Position numbers and translations under genes: made by a program. This document shows positions 37,792-39,977 of a stretch of 39,977 bases of DNA, piece after piece. The DNA is from an uncultured beta proteobacterium (GTDB lineage: Bacteria; Pseudomonadota; Gammaproteobacteria; Burkholderiales; SG8-39): positions 1 to 39,977 of the forward strand of contig CADEDU010000013.1 of NCBI GenBank assembly GCA_902826155.1, written 5' to 3'. The notes below the pieces were generated by a model, which was not told where the DNA came from, ran no database searches, and worked only from the letters and a program-made list of their open reading frames with translations. The stretch's first letter is position 1, and every line of letters starts with the position of its first letter.

Positions 37792-38585
37792 CGCGATTCC
37801 TTTCGTTGCTTGCCGCCGGCGCGTGGACGCGGCGAGCGTCCGCTCGTTGCGGTGCGTTTGGCCGGCAGCGATCGCGGGCGGCCAGGGGCCAATGCGCGGA
37901 GCCGTTCACGGTCGCGCACAGCACGCTCGCCGTAATGGCGCAGCCCTGCCAGCATCATCTCCACGTGGGTGCGCACGAACTCGAGCGGATCGCGATTCTC
38001 CCGACCGCAGAAATCGACGGAATGGCGTGACACCGCGAGCATCACCATCGGTGCGATCACCACGTGCGCGACGTAGTCGAGATTCAGAGGCTGAAACTCG
38101 CCGCGCTTCACGCCGCGTGCGATCACGCTGCGAATCAGATCGGTGCCGCGCTGAATGACTTCGCGGTGATAGAAGTCGGCGATCTCGGGGAAGTTGCGCG
38201 ACTCGGCGAGCATCAGCTTTGGAATGCCACCGAGCGGCGTCGACAGGATGCGATGCCACCACTCCCAGAACAGCGACTCGAGCGCTTCTTCGGCCGAGCC
38301 GTTGTGCTGCGCCAGCATGTCTTCGGCTTCCACCATCGCCGGTACGATGCTCTCGCGCACCACCGACTTGAACAGCGCTTCCTTGCTGTCGAAGTACAGG
38401 TAAAGCGTGCCTTTGCTTACACCAGCGCGTGCGGCCACATCGTCCAGCCGGGTAGCGGCGAAGCCCTTTTCGACGAACAGCTCCAGCGCGGCCAACGCCA
38501 GTTCCGCCGGGCGGGCCTGCTTGCGACGTTCCCAACGGGGCTCGGCGCTGGTGGGCGACGGGGCTTTGGCTGGATGCTGTGCCAC
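37788..38585 (-). CDS. TetR-family transcriptional repressor of the adjacent efflux genes
   Basis: A 265-residue regulator. The helix-turn-helix lies in DDVAARAGVSKGTLYLYFDSKEALF, about residues 48-72, preceded by ALELFVEKGFAATR. The rest is a ligand-binding helical domain. An unusually basic, Pro/Arg/Lys-rich tail of about 35 residues ends the protein. GTG is the start. The stop overlaps the adaptor start by four bases, so the repressor is cotranscribed with the pump it most likely controls. Two inverted repeats over its own promoter indicate autorepression. Confidence 0.92.
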   Translation of the reverse strand: MAQHPAKAPSPTSAEPRWERRKQARPAELALAALELFVEKGFAATRLDDVAARAGVSKGTLYLYFDSKEALFKSVVRESIVPAMVEAEDMLAQHNGSAEEALESLFWEWWHRILSTPLGGIPKLMLAESRNFPEIADFYHREVIQRGTDLIRSVIARGVKRGEFQPLNLDYVAHVVIAPMVMLAVSRHSVDFCGRENRDPLEFVRTHVEMMLAGLRHYGERAVRDRERLRALAPGRPRSLPAKRTATSGRSPRPRAGGKQRKESR

Positions 38586-38604
38586 GATGCAATCCGATTA
38601 AATA

Positions 38605-38618
38605 ACTGACCGGTCAGT
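38605..38618. promoter_or_regulatory. TetR-type operator 1, perfect 14-base palindrome
   Basis: ACTGACCGGTCAGT equals its own reverse complement. It lies 20 bases upstream of the tetR start, directly downstream of the predicted -10, where a bound repressor would block transcription. Confidence 0.75.
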
Positions 38619-38648
38619 AATGTACCGAGTTACTGACTGTTCGGTCAA
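38619..38648 (-). promoter_or_regulatory. Promoter of the tetR-adaptor-permease operon
   Basis: TTGACC (38643-38648) and TACATT (38619-38624) on the minus strand match the -35 and -10 consensus at 5 of 6 and 4 of 6 positions, with an 18-base spacer. Both lie within the paired operators. Confidence 0.6.
38634..38647. promoter_or_regulatory. TetR-type operator 2, TGAC/GTCA half-sites with wider spacing
   Basis: TGAC and GTCA arms are separated by six bases, against two in operator 1. It overlaps the predicted -35. The centres of the two operators are about 29 bases apart, near three helical turns. Confidence 0.55.
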
Positions 38649-38818
38649 CTATTTATTGCCCCTCGGGATTCACTGGTGGGCAATGAATTCGCAGCCTGAA
38701 GGCGAATCCGCAGCCGCCACGCAGGCTCGCACGCCGCGATTACCGCTCGATGTCTCACATATGAAGTTGTGCGAAGCGCAGTCGCGCCGCGTGAAGTGCT
38801 TCGGCAGCCTGCGGGAGA

Positions 38819-38835
38819 CGCGCCAATCAGGCGCG
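38819..38835. terminator. Hairpin downstream of the ROK kinase gene
   Basis: CGCGCC and GGCGCG form a perfect 6-base stem around a 5-base loop, starting 20 bases after the kinase stop. No T-run follows on the minus strand, so intrinsic activity is doubtful. Confidence 0.4.
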
Positions 38836-38855
38836 ATGCACCACGAGCGTGCGGT

Positions 38856-39740
38856 TCAGCGGCCGATCAACGCCGCACCAATCACACCGGCGGAATCGCC
38901 GAGGGTATGACGCACGATAGGGGTATCGAAAGCATCGGCGAACACCTGGCGGCACACCGCGTCCACGCCAAGCGTGTACAGCTCATCGATGTTGGACAGC
39001 CCGCCACCCAGCACGACCACGTCGGGATCGAGGACATCGATCAGGTTGGCGAGCGCGCGGCCGAACCGATCGAAGAACACGCTCATCGTCGCGACGCAGG
39101 CCTCGTCGCCTTGGCGAAAGCCGGCCACGATGTCGATCGCGCTGCACCGTGCGCCGGTGCGCTCAGCGTGACGTGCTTCGATTCCAGAGCCGCTGATGAA
39201 CGTTTCGACGCAGCCGCGCTGGCCGCAATAACAAGGCGGGCCATCTGGATCGATCGACATGTGTCCCCATTCGCCGCCGATCGCCAGGCGCCCCACATGT
39301 ACGCGTCCGTCGACGATGAGTCCACCGCCGCAGCCTGTGCCCATGATCACGCCGAAGGCGATCGACGCGCCCCGCGCCGCCCCGAGCCGCGCCTCGGCCA
39401 GCGCGAAGCAGTTTGCATCGTTGGCGAGCGTGAATGGACGACCGAGCAGGCGTGCGAGATCTTGCGCGAGCGGCTTGCCATTGAGTGCGACGGTGTTGGA
39501 GTTGCGTAACAGATCGCTCCGCCGCGACAGTGCACCCGGCGTGCCGATTCCAAGCGTGTGATCGCCGGCGCCGACTTTCGCAATCAACGCTCGATAGACG
39601 TGCGTCACGCGTTCGAGGATGTGCGCGTAGCCTTGATCGGCCCGCGTCGCCACGCGCAGGCGGCACAGCTCGGCGCTATGCTCGTCGAGCGCGATGCCTT
39701 CGATCTTGGTGCCGCCGAGGTCGATGCCGAGTTTGACCAT
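38856..39740 (-). CDS. ROK-family sugar kinase (fructokinase/glucokinase-like)
   Basis: A 294-residue ATP-dependent sugar kinase of the ROK family. LGIDLGGTKIEGIALDEHSA is the phosphate-binding opening. LGIGTPGALS and NSNTVALNGKPL follow, then the catalytic ANDANCFALAEA. The zinc-binding ROK signature is GEWGHMSIDPDG with CYCGQRGCVETFISG, its cysteines intact. The C-terminal DPDVVVLGGGLSN closes the domain. There is no DNA-binding N-terminus, so it is a kinase and not a ROK repressor. Hexose specificity (fructose, glucose, N-acetylhexosamine) is not decidable. It diverges from the next gene across 37 bases. Confidence 0.93.
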   Translation of the reverse strand: MVKLGIDLGGTKIEGIALDEHSAELCRLRVATRADQGYAHILERVTHVYRALIAKVGAGDHTLGIGTPGALSRRSDLLRNSNTVALNGKPLAQDLARLLGRPFTLANDANCFALAEARLGAARGASIAFGVIMGTGCGGGLIVDGRVHVGRLAIGGEWGHMSIDPDGPPCYCGQRGCVETFISGSGIEARHAERTGARCSAIDIVAGFRQGDEACVATMSVFFDRFGRALANLIDVLDPDVVVLGGGLSNIDELYTLGVDAVCRQVFADAFDTPIVRHTLGDSAGVIGAALIGR

Positions 39741-39777
39741 GCGATAGGATAGCCATGACACCCTCCCGCCGTCCGAG

Positions 39778-39977
39778 ATGAAACGAATCGCCACGCGTCT
39801 GATCGCTTTGCTGGCAAGTGTGCCGCTGCTTGTTGCGTGGTGGCCGTTCGGCAAGCTCGACTGGCCCACCATCCTCACGAAGGTGCGCAGCGAGTTTCCC
39901 CAGGTGCGGCAGATGTCGACGGCTGAGCTCGCGGCGCTGGCGCCGACATCGGTGGTGCTGATCGATACGCGCACCGC
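39778..39977 (+). CDS. Exported rhodanese-like protein, 5' part only
   Basis: Only 66 complete codons are visible. MKRIATRLIALLASVPLLVAWW is a positively charged, hydrophobic N-terminus typical of a signal peptide or anchor. After a short linker comes MSTAELAALAPTSVVLIDTR, the usual first strand and LIDTR element of a rhodanese domain. The rest, including the active-site loop, is beyond the window. Start is the ATG after CGAG, divergent from the ROK kinase. Another family with a similar opening remains possible given the short view. Confidence 0.7.
   Translation, partial: MKRIATRLIALLASVPLLVAWWPFGKLDWPTILTKVRSEFPQVRQMSTAELAALAPTSVVLIDTRT

Noticed and set aside
38620..38910. Plus-strand frame between the tetR promoter and the ROK gene
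   Set aside because: It starts inside the operator region, overlaps the ROK 3' end and has no ribosome site or motif.

Overview
The window is a gene-dense, high-GC bacterial chromosome segment. By gene content and neighbourhoods it looks like a betaproteobacterium (Burkholderiales or a nearby order): argS-SPOR-dsbA-SDR, hemE next to priA, zapA followed by 6S RNA, a 37-residue bTHX ribosomal protein, and pcm-rhodanese-tolC converging on waaA are linkages I associate with that class. The species cannot be told from the sequence. I see no tRNA, rRNA, insertion sequence, phage gene or CRISPR array.

Layout. (1) 1-5560, minus strand: leucine/isovalerate catabolism, with a thiolase, a small membrane protein, and the methylcrotonyl-CoA carboxylase and methylglutaconyl-CoA hydratase genes liuB, liuC and liuD (liuD runs off the left edge). 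(2) 5793-6827: a lone metallo-beta-lactamase-fold hydrolase. (3) 6924-11638, minus: argS, SPOR/FtsN-like protein, dsbA, SDR oxidoreductase and a substrate-binding-like protein with no signal peptide. (4) 11639-12619: a long, AT-richer non-coding stretch ending in the tiny bTHX gene. (5) 12672-17690, minus: zapB-like, zapA, 6S RNA, EVE protein, hemE and priA, with a 350-base AT-rich gap holding DnaA-box-like sites between hemE and priA. (6) 17854-30715: a lipopolysaccharide core locus on both strands, with three heptosyl/Kdo-type transferases, several GT2/GT4 enzymes, MsbA, a WecA/WbpL-like phosphosugar transferase, bifunctional ManC and a fucosyltransferase-like protein. (7) 30712-38585, minus: TetR regulator, RND adaptor and permease, then pcm-like methyltransferase, rhodanese and TolC; the two halves could supply one tripartite pump. 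(8) 38856 to the end: a ROK sugar kinase diverging from a truncated exported rhodanese-like gene.

Most genes are standard housekeeping or envelope genes and I did not find a convincing new multi-gene system. The items most worth a second look are the DnaA-box-like cluster upstream of priA, two substrate-binding proteins with no transporter partner, a Pcm homologue lacking the usual substrate motif, the fucosyltransferase-like gene in the core locus, and the tandem TetR operator laid over its own promoter.
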